From: Methylophilales bacterium | GTDB lineage: Bacteria; Pseudomonadota; Gammaproteobacteria; Burkholderiales; Methylophilaceae | NCBI GenBank assembly: GCA_019823025.1 | Contig: CP081940.1 | Coordinates: 1,240,001-1,304,000 of the forward strand | Length of the DNA stretch: 64,000 nucleotides | Reading direction: 5' to 3' | Shown: piece by piece, positions 46,162-56,300 of the stretch | How the letters are laid out: the number at the start of each line of letters is the position of its first letter | Numbering within the stretch: position 1 is the first letter of the stretch | Notes under the pieces: generated by a model | What the model saw: the letters and a program-made list of their open reading frames with translations, nothing else | What the model was told of the DNA's origin: nothing | Database searches by the model: none | Position numbers and translations under genes: made by a program

Positions 46162-47595
46162 TTAAACTAACAATTTTTCCCAAGTGCCAGATTTTTCAGT
46201 ATATTTTATATCAGCACCTCCTCTTGGAGACATATCTAATAAATCATTTTTATACTTAGAAACAGGGTCATGAATCTGAAATAACCTAATTCCATCTGAT
46301 GAGATAAGAAGCCTATAAACATAATATGAATCTTTCAATGTTTGCGCTGCATCCCATTCGTTAGGTGTCATATGAAATGAAAAGTGATTAATTTTACCTT
46401 TAGAAATAGTAGTTTTTACCTCAATATATTTTTTCATAGGCAAGCTACCTTGGTGCGATTGTATATCGTATCCGACACCCAAATGGTCAGGTATTTTCTT
46501 AACATTTTTTATAAACTCTTCTTTATTAATAGACCGTAATCTTGATTTCTCATGCTCTATTGATATTGACTCACCAACAAATCCAATTTTTTTTGTAGTG
46601 ACTTCACTTTTGTTCAATAAATCTTGATTAATTTTTTTTATTAAATCCTTTAATAATCCAGACTCTTGTTCCTCTTCGTCTGTCATATCATTTAATATCT
46701 CAGAAACATCACCTTCAAAAACACCTGGGTTTAAAGTTTTATTAACGTAAGAGAACCATTTTTCGTTGGTTAAGTTAACATCAGCTAAAGTTAAATTTTT
46801 TCTACCATATAAAGAGCTATATTCAGGGAAGAAACTTTTATCACTTGTAAATGCAAGTAAAACTTCAGTTTTAAGAGCAGCAGCAATATAATATCTTCCA
46901 TTATATATTTCTCTTTTTAAAAGACCAGCTAACTCCATATAGTCTAAAATGTCTCCAGCATACCTGACCACATCACCTGATTCATCATATACGAGCTTAT
47001 TTTTTCTATTATTTAAAATTAAGTTAACAGTATCGAGATAACTTCTGGAACCTGTAGTAGATCTTAAATCATTAAATACACAATGGCATATTTCTGATTT
47101 AGAAACACCAAATTTTGTAATGTTTAATGATTTCTGTGCTTCTATTATCAAGTTTAAAATATATGTAGCTGGTTTGAATTTTATCTCTACCTGTAACATT
47201 TCAAGTGAACTTTTTGATTTTAAATGACCACCCGGATATTGAAATTTATTCAAAAAATATCTAAAGAACTCAAGTAAGTCTTGATTCTTTGCTAATAATT
47301 CAGCAATGTTGCCAGGTTTATATAATCCGTTTGAGTGCTCAATAAAACCAAATAATGCTGCTATTTCTGTCCTCCAATTAGCAATTGTCTTTGCTGTTAC
47401 TGACCCATTACCTGGAAACAAACGTATAGCAGCCTCAAGTTTTGAGCAAAAATTTTCTTTTGTTAATGTTGGGATTTTTGCTATTTCTGATGCTATATAT
47501 ATTAATACATTTTCTACATCATTTTTAAAACGTGGTCGCACATGATGAATTCGAAAAAAGTGCTGATTTGGAATCTCATATTTTAATTGTGTCAT
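46162..47595 (-). CDS. Restriction endonuclease-like protein with C-terminal DUF3883 domain
   Basis: A 477-residue protein between two C5 methyltransferases. Residues about 130-270 are helical with likely winged-helix DNA-binding (KPATYILNLIIEAQ and a DYMELAGLLKR segment). The C-terminal 120 residues are a DUF3883-type PD-(D/E)XK domain with the motif GVGYDIQSHQGS and then KYIEVKTT (D, E-x-K). This supports cleavage of unmethylated DNA. The ATG overlaps the upstream methyltransferase stop by 4 nt. Recognition site unknown. Confidence 0.85.
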   Translation of the reverse strand: MTQLKYEIPNQHFFRIHHVRPRFKNDVENVLIYIASEIAKIPTLTKENFCSKLEAAIRLFPGNGSVTAKTIANWRTEIAALFGFIEHSNGLYKPGNIAELLAKNQDLLEFFRYFLNKFQYPGGHLKSKSSLEMLQVEIKFKPATYILNLIIEAQKSLNITKFGVSKSEICHCVFNDLRSTTGSRSYLDTVNLILNNRKNKLVYDESGDVVRYAGDILDYMELAGLLKREIYNGRYYIAAALKTEVLLAFTSDKSFFPEYSSLYGRKNLTLADVNLTNEKWFSYVNKTLNPGVFEGDVSEILNDMTDEEEQESGLLKDLIKKINQDLLNKSEVTTKKIGFVGESISIEHEKSRLRSINKEEFIKNVKKIPDHLGVGYDIQSHQGSLPMKKYIEVKTTISKGKINHFSFHMTPNEWDAAQTLKDSYYVYRLLISSDGIRLFQIHDPVSKYKNDLLDMSPRGGADIKYTEKSGTWEKLLV

Positions 47596-48623
47596 TTCAA
47601 TACTTCCAATATTTTTTTGCCTAACTCTGCAGCAAGTACAGGGGGAACTGCATTCCCCACCTGTTTATATTGACTAGTTTTAGATGCACAAAAGATAAAC
47701 TCATCTGGAAAACTTTGAAGCCTTGCTGACTCTCTAACCGTTGGCACACGATTGTATTTATAGTGAAAATGGTGTCTATGCCCAGTATCAATTGTTGAAC
47801 TTGGTTTTTTACTATTAAATCTAGTCCAGGCAATATTTACGTTTCTAGTATTTCTAAATTCTTCTGGTAAGTTTTTGAAGTTCCCTCCATCAGGAACATG
47901 TGAAATTATTGATACTGTTTGTTCTGAATGTCGAGTTATTTGGTGATTAAATAATTGATTGGTGTTCTTCCTCATTAATTCTTGGTATTTGGATTTGGAG
48001 GCAGATGGGTTGCTAAAACCATCAACTATCTCACCCTCTGGTAAATCACTTATTGCTTCTTCACAATTTATTTTTTTATCATTTGGCATAGGGAAGAAAA
48101 ACTTTACGTCATGTTTAAAGCCAACGATAAATAATCGCCTTCTATTTTGAGGAACCCCGTAATCAGATGCTAAAAGAATTTTATGAAAAGTTTTATATCC
48201 CAAATCGTCAAATTCTTTGAGAATAGAATTTAAAATTAATCCTTTTTGCATTGAGGCTAAATTGGGTACATTTTCCATGACAAAGGCTTCAGGTTTAAAG
48301 TATTTAACAGCTTCTACAAAAGCAATATATAACTTATTTCTCGGATCGTTTGGATTCCTTTTACCTGATATTGAAAAACCTTGACACGGAGGGCCTCCAA
48401 TAATTAAATCTACTTTTCTATTAAGCTGATTTTTAATAATCTTAAAATTGGGATCTGAAAGATCTTGTTTGAACACCAGAGAGTCTTTATGATTAAACTT
48501 AAAGGTTTTTAATGCATCTTTGCATGAATCAATTCCAGCCAAAACATTAAACCCTACTTGCTCGAACCCAAAGGAAAGTCCTCCGCAACCAGAGAATAAA
48601 TCTAGTATATTTTTATTATTCAC
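47592..48623 (-). CDS. DNA (cytosine-5-)-methyltransferase 1 of the restriction operon
   Basis: A 343-residue Dcm-family enzyme. Motif I is DLFSGCGGLSFGFE, motif IV GGPPCQGFSISGKRN, motif VI ENVPNLA, motif VIII QNRRRLFIVGF and motif X KQVGNAVPP. It is the first gene of the minus-strand operon M-R-M. Two C5 methyltransferases with one nuclease usually mean an asymmetric recognition site, one enzyme per strand. Its upstream region (48624 onwards) should carry the promoter. Confidence 0.94.
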   Translation of the reverse strand: MNNKNILDLFSGCGGLSFGFEQVGFNVLAGIDSCKDALKTFKFNHKDSLVFKQDLSDPNFKIIKNQLNRKVDLIIGGPPCQGFSISGKRNPNDPRNKLYIAFVEAVKYFKPEAFVMENVPNLASMQKGLILNSILKEFDDLGYKTFHKILLASDYGVPQNRRRLFIVGFKHDVKFFFPMPNDKKINCEEAISDLPEGEIVDGFSNPSASKSKYQELMRKNTNQLFNHQITRHSEQTVSIISHVPDGGNFKNLPEEFRNTRNVNIAWTRFNSKKPSSTIDTGHRHHFHYKYNRVPTVRESARLQSFPDEFIFCASKTSQYKQVGNAVPPVLAAELGKKILEVLK

Positions 48624-48855
48624 AGCAAGCCTTGTTTATTTTTAAGCAAAAAAATTACTTATTTATTTCATATTATTATAAGTCATTTGATGACTATAAA
48701 AGCTATGACAATGGGTAACTTACCAAAAAATTTAAGTGATCATGTCTATGCTAAAGAAATGATTTGAAAATTAAAGAGTTAGGATGGAGTGGAGTTGTAT
48801 TTCCTTTTATCAGCTTGTATCGATAGTCAACTAAAAAAAACTACTTAAAAAATTT
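48624..48855. other. Gene-free stretch before repeat R1
   Basis: About 230 nt that hold the promoter region of the restriction operon on the minus strand. Short AT-rich runs and a TAACTTACC are present but no island element with the 18-nt offset. I see no gene. Confidence 0.5.
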
Positions 48856-49003
48856 GGGCACAATAAAGTCACACTTGACTAATTTCTCACGCTAAAATAC
48901 ACTTGTCAGTAAACATTAACCATTGATTAAAGTGTAACTAAAACAATAGGTTAGGGTAGTTATCAGGGGATAGAGCATCCCCCTCCTAAGGGGAATTCAA
49001 TTA
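48856..49003 (+). repeat. att-like direct repeat R1 (right end of the integrase island)
   Basis: About 148 nt shared with R2 (51650) and, over 120 nt, with R3 (58159). The first 107 nt are island-end sequence (ACTTGACTAA to GGTTAGGGTAGT). They run into 32 nt identical to the centre of tRNA-Arg (48963-48994). A short AATTCAATTA follows, also seen after R2. It looks like a recombined attachment site; the tRNA 5' and 3' ends are missing, so it is not a tRNA gene. Confidence 0.8.
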
Positions 49004-49054
49004 ACAAAATTTTACTTACCTTCATCTTCAATATTTCTTATAATCAAAAAAAAG

Positions 49055-49087
49055 TAACCTTTTATCCTTTTAAACTACCTTTTAAAT
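49055..49087 (+). promoter_or_regulatory. Island promoter-like element, copy 12 (beyond repeat R1)
   Basis: TAACCTTTTA and ACTACCTTTTAAAT with the 18-nt offset, 33 nt before the ATG at 49121. It lies in the second module, so the regulation extends past R1. Confidence 0.65.
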
Positions 49088-49120
49088 ATAGAAATTTAAA
49101 AAGAATAAAAGGACTTTCAA

Positions 49121-49618
49121 ATGAAAAAATTACTCTCACTTATATTGTTGCTTTCCTCTTTTGGGGTGACTGCTGAAATTAGTAGATCCAAAACTATTAA
49201 AAACCTAAATATTGCTGTTACCGGAGAATACAAAGTAGAGGTTTATAAAGATAAAGTGCATATGTTTAGCTATGATTGCCGTCCTTATATGTTTTGTGAA
49301 TTATTCACCACTACTAAAGAAGATCCGAGTTATAAAATGTCTGATGGAAGCGTTCATTCCTCTGATGATCTAAAGGTACTTACTATTGATAATATAGAAG
49401 AGGTTGTTGGTGATAATCCAAATTTTTATGATGGAAACATTATGTTCTTTATAGCAACATCATCACCAACAGCTTCATATAGTACTACCACGATGTACAG
49501 TGTAAATACTCATAATGGCAGTGTTCAAGTTAGAAGTACTGAATGGAATTATTTGCGAAGAGGAATGAGCAAACCTGAAATAGATAACAGTTGTTTAAAC
49601 CTTAAATACTGTAAATAG
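49121..49618 (+). CDS. Secreted hypothetical protein
   Basis: A 165-residue protein with a signal peptide (MKKLLSLILLLSSFGVTAE, cleavage after VTA). The mature part has five cysteines (CRPYMFCELF, CLNLKYC) and a Ser/Thr-rich TSSPTASYSTTTMY region. AAAGGACTTTCAA precedes the ATG. It is first of four genes for exported proteins separated by 4 nt, a 4-nt overlap and 9 nt. No family recognised. Confidence 0.7.
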   Translation: MKKLLSLILLLSSFGVTAEISRSKTIKNLNIAVTGEYKVEVYKDKVHMFSYDCRPYMFCELFTTTKEDPSYKMSDGSVHSSDDLKVLTIDNIEEVVGDNPNFYDGNIMFFIATSSPTASYSTTTMYSVNTHNGSVQVRSTEWNYLRRGMSKPEIDNSCLNLKYCK

Positions 49619-49622
49619 AAAA

Positions 49623-50120
49623 ATGAAAAAACTACTATTACTCTTATTGCTAATACCACTAATTTCTTGTACTGAAGATTGGACGGGGGATAAAGACATA
49701 ATATCAGAAAGACTGCAAGAGTGCCGTGACAAGGCTTATGAGAAAGAGACATCCGTCATCGGATATACAAACGATGTCAAAGATTGTGAAACAGTTGATC
49801 TCACTTACGAAGACCAACGTCTCAATGTTAATTACAAAAAATTAATGAGTTTATTGAGTGATGAAAAAAAGATTTTATTAAGAAACAAACAACGGGAATG
49901 GATTAAGTATCGTGACAAAGAAGCATTATCAATGACATTTAGGAACCCTGAAACTGGTGAGGTAAAAGATAAAATTTATTATTCATCTTGGTGGGAAATG
50001 AGTCAAGCAGAGGGAAAAATAGGTGAATTGTCCCACCAGATAACAATGAGAGAATTAACGAAAAAAAGAGCTGATGAATTAGCTGACATGCTTATAAAAT
50101 TCAATAATGAGGTCTTATGA
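49623..50120 (+). CDS. LprI/DUF1311-like lipoprotein
   Basis: A 165-residue lipoprotein with lipobox LISC after a short signal peptide. The mature part contains the DUF1311/LprI pattern: a helical cysteine pair (LQECRDKAYEKE and KDCETVD) followed by YEDQRLNVNYKKLM and REWIKYRDKEAL. Characterised members inhibit lysozyme, so a cell-envelope role is plausible. Its start lies 4 nt after the previous stop and its end overlaps the next start by 4 nt. Confidence 0.8.
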   Translation: MKKLLLLLLLIPLISCTEDWTGDKDIISERLQECRDKAYEKETSVIGYTNDVKDCETVDLTYEDQRLNVNYKKLMSLLSDEKKILLRNKQREWIKYRDKEALSMTFRNPETGEVKDKIYYSSWWEMSQAEGKIGELSHQITMRELTKKRADELADMLIKFNNEVL

Positions 50121-50830
50121 AAAAACTACTCCTACTCTTATTCTTAATACCTAATCTAGTGATTGGCGAGAGTCATACTTGTAATTGTTCGGAGATAGAT
50201 TGCATTAATGCAACTTATATATGGAACGACAAAGATGGCAATCCTATTAAAAATCCTATAGGTAATTTTGATGTACCCCTGTCAAAAACAATAAGAGTCA
50301 AAGGTATCCTATCTTCTAAAAATGTAATTGATCATTTAGGGAGAAATTTCGACTCTCCCATACTTACTTTTAATAAAGCAAAATGTATTTACGGAACTTT
50401 TATGCCCAGTCGCTATGACGGTGGACCGGGTTATAAAGCACCAATAGTTAAGCCATATTTTGGACTCCATTTTGAACAAGAGAATAATATGACTCATGTT
50501 GAATTAATCTTTGATAAAAAAGGAATGGCATATTATAAAAAGAATATAGGCAACGAAGTTTTAGTGACTGGAGAATTTAAAGATACAAGTAAATGGAATA
50601 ACACAACAAGTCCATTCTTATTTGAAGTAGAGGCTATGAGCAAGGAATCTAAAAATGAAATAGAAAAAAGTTGTAGGTACTTTTTTAAAGAGAGTGATAA
50701 ATATAATAAATGCTTAAGTGCATTTTCATCACCATGGCCTAATTGGCATAAGGTGATATATCCAGTTTCTGGCGGGCTTAGTGTTGAGGATGCCAATACT
50801 TCCATGAGGCAAATGCTGGATGATTATTAA
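50117..50830 (+). CDS. Secreted Cys-containing hypothetical protein
   Basis: A 237-residue protein with a signal peptide (MKKLLLLLFLIPNLVIGES). The mature part starts with a CNCSEIDC cysteine cluster, carries beta-rich segments (GNEVLVTGEFKDTSKWN), and ends with a short acidic helix. Its signal peptide is nearly the same as the one on the unrelated next gene. No family recognised. It overlaps the LprI-like gene by 4 nt. Confidence 0.7.
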   Translation: MKKLLLLLFLIPNLVIGESHTCNCSEIDCINATYIWNDKDGNPIKNPIGNFDVPLSKTIRVKGILSSKNVIDHLGRNFDSPILTFNKAKCIYGTFMPSRYDGGPGYKAPIVKPYFGLHFEQENNMTHVELIFDKKGMAYYKKNIGNEVLVTGEFKDTSKWNNTTSPFLFEVEAMSKESKNEIEKSCRYFFKESDKYNKCLSAFSSPWPNWHKVIYPVSGGLSVEDANTSMRQMLDDY

Positions 50831-50839
50831 AGGACTGAT

Positions 50840-51562
50840 ATGAATAAACTACTACTACTTTTATTCTTAATACCTAATCTGGTAATCGCAGAAAAAAAAC
50901 TATTAGTTGCATTTAAACCTTTAATAACTGAAGATTCCCTAAGAGGAAAAGTGGCTAAAGTTGTTCCTGTTGACGGGGTTGAATATTCACCCAGAAAAAA
51001 TAGATATAACTATCCTTGCACTTCTGAAACCATCATAACGTCTTCAAAAAAGATAGATGATATAACTTTTCTAATTAAAACAACTGAAACAAGAATGGCA
51101 AAAGAACATGAGTCTTGTGACCCTTATGACTATGATAATAGTAAAGATATTTTTGAGGATGCTCCAAGAAAAAAGACAGAGTTTATGATCATAGATTCAG
51201 ATAATCAATTGATAGAACACAAGAATGTTGATGATAGCCATGCTGCACGACCGATTAAAATTATTGAAGGTCCTAAATATTTTCCATACACAATCATAAA
51301 TACTTATCGTTTAGGTAACAGTTCTGTTAATAATACTTATTATATTTACAGGACTAGCTCACCATTTAAAAAAGTTGGGTTTTTAAAAGGTACTGAGGCC
51401 GGAGATATTAAACTTTATAAAAGTGGAGATATATACGTTGTTGAATTATCTTATAAGCGATTCGGAGATAAGCCACAACCTGATTGGGTGGAGACCTTTG
51501 AATTAATTAATAACGAGCTAATAAGTTTAGCCATATGTGTTAAAGACTTTTGCATTAATTAA
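50840..51562 (+). CDS. Secreted hypothetical protein
   Basis: A 240-residue protein with the same signal peptide (NKLLLLLFLIPNLVIAEKK) as the gene before it but an unrelated mature part. It has cysteines at CTSETI, ESCDPYDYD and CVKDFC, and many acidic residues. It is the last gene of the four-gene exported-protein module that ends at R2. No family recognised. Confidence 0.7.
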   Translation: MNKLLLLLFLIPNLVIAEKKLLVAFKPLITEDSLRGKVAKVVPVDGVEYSPRKNRYNYPCTSETIITSSKKIDDITFLIKTTETRMAKEHESCDPYDYDNSKDIFEDAPRKKTEFMIIDSDNQLIEHKNVDDSHAARPIKIIEGPKYFPYTIINTYRLGNSSVNNTYYIYRTSSPFKKVGFLKGTEAGDIKLYKSGDIYVVELSYKRFGDKPQPDWVETFELINNELISLAICVKDFCIN

Positions 51563-51649
51563 TGATTAGCTGATAAGTATATTAAAATATTTATAACCAA
51601 AACACTTCACTACCAGTAATCTAAAAGTAATAAAACTTCTCTAAATACT

Positions 51650-51798
51650 GGGCATAATAATGTCACACTTGACTAAATTCCCAAGCTTAAATACACTGTT
51701 CTATACACATTAACCATTGATTAAAATGTAACTAAAACAATAGGTTAGGGTAGTTATCAGGGGATAGAGCATCCCCCTCCTAAGGGGAAATTCAATTA
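51650..51798 (+). repeat. att-like direct repeat R2
   Basis: A second copy of the R1 unit, with the 32-nt tRNA-Arg core at 51757-51788 preceded by the shared 107-nt flank. It is closer in sequence to R3 than to R1 in the flank. It is followed by TTCAATTA, as in R1. It separates the exported-protein module from the efflux module. Confidence 0.8.
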
Positions 51799-51805
51799 CT
51801 TTATC

Positions 51806-51946
51806 TTAAGAATTTAAATCACTTTCACTCACTGACTCGCATTTTTCTCCAGCTTTATCACACTCTTTCTCTGCCTCTTCTTTTGCAGCATAAAAACAAC
51901 CTGTAAGAAGTACAGCTAATACCAACAAAGCTAATAACTTTTTCAT
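51806..51946 (-). CDS. Small lipoprotein (46 aa)
   Basis: A short frame with a classical lipobox: KKLLALLVLAVLLTGC, then an acidic Lys/Glu-rich tail with two more cysteines. AAAGGAAAGTAG precedes the ATG. It lies 8 nt from R2 and divergent from the efflux operon. It resembles entericidin-type small lipoproteins only in size and layout. Confidence 0.7.
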   Translation of the reverse strand: MKKLLALLVLAVLLTGCFYAAKEEAEKECDKAGEKCESVSESDLNS

Positions 51947-52132
51947 CTACTTTCCTTTTTTATAAACTTAAAATATTTAAACATCATATCAATATAATCA
52001 CATGTATGAGTTTTAAATATTTTAGGAGCAATATGCTATGATTCATGAAAGTTGTATTTTTAAAAAGCAATTAATAAATCCTTTTTTTAGTCTACTTCTT
52101 AACTATTATTTTTAATGTTTATGGAAGTAATT

Positions 52133-53368
52133 ATGAAAAAAACACTCATTTTTTTTACATTCTTGATAACTACATTGTTATTGACTGCATGTGATAAAAA
52201 ATCACCACCACCACCAAAACCGCCGATTGAAGTATCGGTGATGAAAATAATAACGCAAGATACTCCAATTGATTTTGAATATGTAGGACAAACATTAAGT
52301 CCGAACGAGGTTGAACTTCGAGCACGTGTTGCCGGTTTTCTTGACCAACAACTTTATAACGATGGTGAGTTTGTCACTGCCGGGAAAATTATGTTTCAGA
52401 TGGACCCCAAACCATTTGAAGCTGAATTATTAACAGCGAAAGGTGAACTTGCTCAACAGCAGGCAAGGTTAGAAGTTGCTAAAGCAACATTAGCTAGAGT
52501 TATCCCACTGGCAGAACAAAATGCAGTCAGTCAACAAACACTGGATACCGTTACCGGTGATGAAAAAGAGGCGCAGGCTGCTGTAATTTCTGCTTTGGGG
52601 CAAGTGAGAGTTGCTGAACTTAACCTTAGCTACACAACTATTGTATCGCCAATATCGGGCCTATCAAGAAATGCTAAGCCAAATGAGGGTGCCTATCTTA
52701 TTGTAGGTAGTGTGCTTACAAGTGTTTCAGGCATCGACCCTATGAATGTTAATTTTAGTGTTTCTGAAAATGAGCTCTTTAGTTATCGTGATAATGTGGC
52801 AAAAGGACTGCTGTTAGGTCCAAAAGATAGCAAGTTTCAAGTGCAGCTAACTCTTGCAGATGGGTCTATTTTTCCAAATATGGGCTACATCAGTTTTGCC
52901 AATCCATCATTTAGCAAGGAAACTGGCACTTTTCTAGTACGTGCTGTATTTAAGAATCCTGATGGACAATTGCGACCAGGACAGTTCGTGCGAGCAAAGG
53001 TGTCTGGTGCCAGTCGTAAGAACGCAATTATTGTGCCACAGACTGCAGTCTTGCAGGGAGCCAAGAGCCATTTTGTATGGGTTATCAACAAGGATAATCA
53101 GGCAGAACAGCGCATGGTTGAAGTAGGTGATTGGATTGGTAATGATTGGCTTATCAATGGTGGTTTAAAAGCAGGTGAGCGCGTAGTGGTTGAAGGTGCA
53201 ATTCGTGTGAAGGCAAAGAAACCACTTAAAATTACTGAGGTAAAAACGAAGCTGTTAGAGGATGAGCCGAAAGCGCCATCGAATATTGCTGTACCCATAC
53301 TTCCAAGTGAAAAATTAAGACTAAATCCAGAAAAATCGCCCAATTCCAACGGCCAATACAAAGAGTGA
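52133..53368 (+). CDS. RND efflux periplasmic adaptor (AcrA-like)
   Basis: A 411-residue membrane-fusion lipoprotein (lipobox LLTAC). It has the HlyD/AcrA layout: VELRARVAGFLDQQLYNDGE barrel start, a coiled-coil hairpin (about 105-170), a second barrel strand ISGLSRNAKPNEGAYL, and a C-terminal membrane-proximal domain. I chose ATG 52133 with GGAAGTAATT upstream; the upstream ATG at 52115 is less suitable. It joins the inner-membrane pump to the outer-membrane channel. It is first in a three-gene operon less AT-rich than the island, so it was probably acquired. Confidence 0.93.
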   Translation: MKKTLIFFTFLITTLLLTACDKKSPPPPKPPIEVSVMKIITQDTPIDFEYVGQTLSPNEVELRARVAGFLDQQLYNDGEFVTAGKIMFQMDPKPFEAELLTAKGELAQQQARLEVAKATLARVIPLAEQNAVSQQTLDTVTGDEKEAQAAVISALGQVRVAELNLSYTTIVSPISGLSRNAKPNEGAYLIVGSVLTSVSGIDPMNVNFSVSENELFSYRDNVAKGLLLGPKDSKFQVQLTLADGSIFPNMGYISFANPSFSKETGTFLVRAVFKNPDGQLRPGQFVRAKVSGASRKNAIIVPQTAVLQGAKSHFVWVINKDNQAEQRMVEVGDWIGNDWLINGGLKAGERVVVEGAIRVKAKKPLKITEVKTKLLEDEPKAPSNIAVPILPSEKLRLNPEKSPNSNGQYKE

Positions 53369-53382
53369 TTTAGGAGTCACGC

Positions 53383-56300
53383 ATGAACCTTTCTCACTTC
53401 TGTATCGACAGACCAATTTTTGCAGCGGTTATTTCTATTGTGATCACCTTGGCAGGTGCATTAGCAATGTTAAATTTGCCGATTGCACAATACCCAGAAA
53501 TTACTCCACCACAAATCACGGTAGCGGCAACTTACCCGGGGGCTAGCGCAGATGTTGTTGCTAATAATGTAGCAGCGCCGATCGAGCAACAGGTTAATGG
53601 TGCTGATGACATGATCTACATGTACTCGTCGAGTTCATCAACAGGTGACATGACGCTAAACGTATTTTTTGATATTGGGAAAGACCCTGAACTGGCTCAA
53701 GTTGATGTTCAAAATAGGGTTAACTTGGCTTTGCCCCAGTTACCGCAATCCGTTCAAGATGAAGGGGTTTCAATACAGAAAAAATCCTCTGCTTTTATGA
53801 TGGTGATTGCAGTTTATTCACCTGAAGATCGTTACGATGAAACCTACATCGCCAATTATGCAAATATTTACGTGCTTGATGCGTTAAAGCGTGTCCCAGG
53901 TGCAAATCAGTCTGCCATCTTCGGCACGCCGGACTATGCAATGCGTATTTGGCTAAAAACAGATCGTATGGCGCAGCTTGGTATTACCGCAAGTGATGTA
54001 CAAAATGCGGTAGCGAATCAAAACCAACAGTTTGCAGTTGGTCAGATCGGACAATCACCCACGGGGGCAGCTGTAGAACAATCTTTTGCTGTGACTACAA
54101 AGGGTAGATTGACTCAACCTTCTGAATTTGAAAACATCATTCTTCGCGCAGATAGTAATGGTGTTGCAATAGTACGTCTGAAGGATGTGGGTCGTGCTGA
54201 ATTTGGTCAAAAAGATTATTCATTACGTAGTACATTTCAAGGTAAACCAGCAACATTGCTTGCGGTTTATCAGCAGCCAGGCGCTAACGCTCTTGATGTC
54301 TCTGCACAAGTAAAAGCTACGCTAGCTAAGATGAAAGGTTCATTCCCCGAAGGCATCGAGTACAAAATTGTGATGGATACTACCGAATTTACACGTGCTT
54401 CCATCAAGGATGTGATTAATACTTTCTTCATAGCTTTGGTGCTGGTGGTGCTAGTGGTGTTTATCTTCCTTCAAAGCGTTCGTGCCACGCTTATTCCTGT
54501 GATTGCTGTACCGGTTTCAATCATTGGTGCTTTTGTGGGCCTTTTGGCATTAGGCTTTTCCATCAACATGTTGACATTATTTGGCATGGTATTAGCAATT
54601 GGTATTGTGGTGGATGACGCGATTGTGGTTATAGAGAATGTTGAGCGGAATATGCAAGAATACAAGTTAAGTCCGAAGGATGCAGCCAAGCGAGCTATGG
54701 ATGAAGTTTCTGGACCAGTAGTGGCAATTGTATTGGTGATGTGTTCAGTATTTATACCGGTAGCATTTTTGGCTGGTATTACGGGAGAACTTTACAAGCA
54801 GTTTGCTATTACGATTGCAATATCAGTGGTACTTTCAGGTTTTGTTGCACTTACACTTTCACCTGCACTAGCAGCACTTTTGCTAAAACCAGGCCAACGC
54901 GAAAAGCGAGGTTTTTTCAAATGGTTTGATAATACCTTTACTCGTATGACGGAGGGTTATACCAAAGCTGTTGCCTTCATCATAAAACGCTTTTTAATTG
55001 CCTTGTTATTATTTGGTGGCATGATTGGTTTGAGTGTATCGATGATGGATAATATTCCAAAAGCCTTTCTTCCGGTGGAGGATCAAGGTTATTTGCTTGG
55101 CGCTGTGATTATGCCTGATTCTGCAAGTCTTGATCGAACAGGGGCGGTCGGTAAGCGAGTGACGGATTATTTTATGAAGCAAGATGCCGTTGAAGGCATT
55201 GCGATGGTGAGTGGCTTTAGCTTGCTAGATAGTCAGAATAAAAATAATGCAGGTACATTCTTTATTGGGTTCAAAGGCTTTGATGAGCGCTATAAGATGG
55301 ATAATATTCGTACCCAAAATGCAAAAGCAGTTGCCCAAGCTGCCTATAAAGAATTATCGCAAATTCAGGAGGGAATTGTTCTGCCAATCAATCCACCATC
55401 AATTCCAGGGCTAGGGACTACTGGTGGTATGGAGATGTGGATTCAGAGTACCGGTAACAATACAATGAATCAATTGTCTGCGACGGTGGAAAAATATATT
55501 GCGAAAGCCAAGCAGCGACCTGAATTAAGTGGTGTTACTTCAACGTTTAATGCGACTTCACAACAATTACTGGTTGAGGTTGATCGAACTAAATCTGAGT
55601 CATTGGGAGTGCCTGTTCAAGACGTGTATAGCACAATGCAGACAATGTTTGGCTCGTTGTATGTTTCCCAGTTTAATAAGGACAGCCGTCTTTGGCAGGT
55701 AATTATTCAAGCAGAACCAGGTGATCGCCTCAAACCTGAAGACTTAAATGATATTTATGTGCGTAGCAATAAAGGAGCCATGGTGCCGCTCAAATCTATG
55801 GTGACCAGCAAGTTTGTGACCGGACCTGATTTAATTACAAGGTTTAATAATTTCCCTGCTGTTAAGCTCACAGTGAATGCTGCAAAAGGTTATAGTTCTG
55901 GGCAAGCTATTACTGCCTTGGAAGAGCTTGCTAAAGAGGAATTATCGGCAAAAGACTATCAAATTGCTTGGAGTGGACAGGCTTTTGAGCAACTTCAGTC
56001 AGGCTCTACTTCAGGGATGGTTTTTGCTTTTGGCTTGTTGATGGTATTCCTAATCTTATCGGCAAAATATGAAAGGTGGTCATTACCTATTGGTGTTTTG
56101 ATGGCAGTCCCTTTTGCGTTATTTGGCGCTCTGCTGGCAATTTTATTACGTGGGCTAAATAATGACATCTACTTCCAGATTGGTCTTACCATGTTAATTG
56201 CACTGGCGGCCAAAAATGCAATTTTAATTTTTGAATTCGCGGTACTCAATCGAGAATCGGGACAATCAATAATTGATGCCACACTTTCAGCAGCTAAAGA

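Noticed and set aside
52073..52105. Island element before the efflux operon (AATCC then TCTACTTCTTAA)
   Set aside because: The TCTAC block is similar but the distance to the nearest AATCC is 14 nt, not 18, and AACC is absent.
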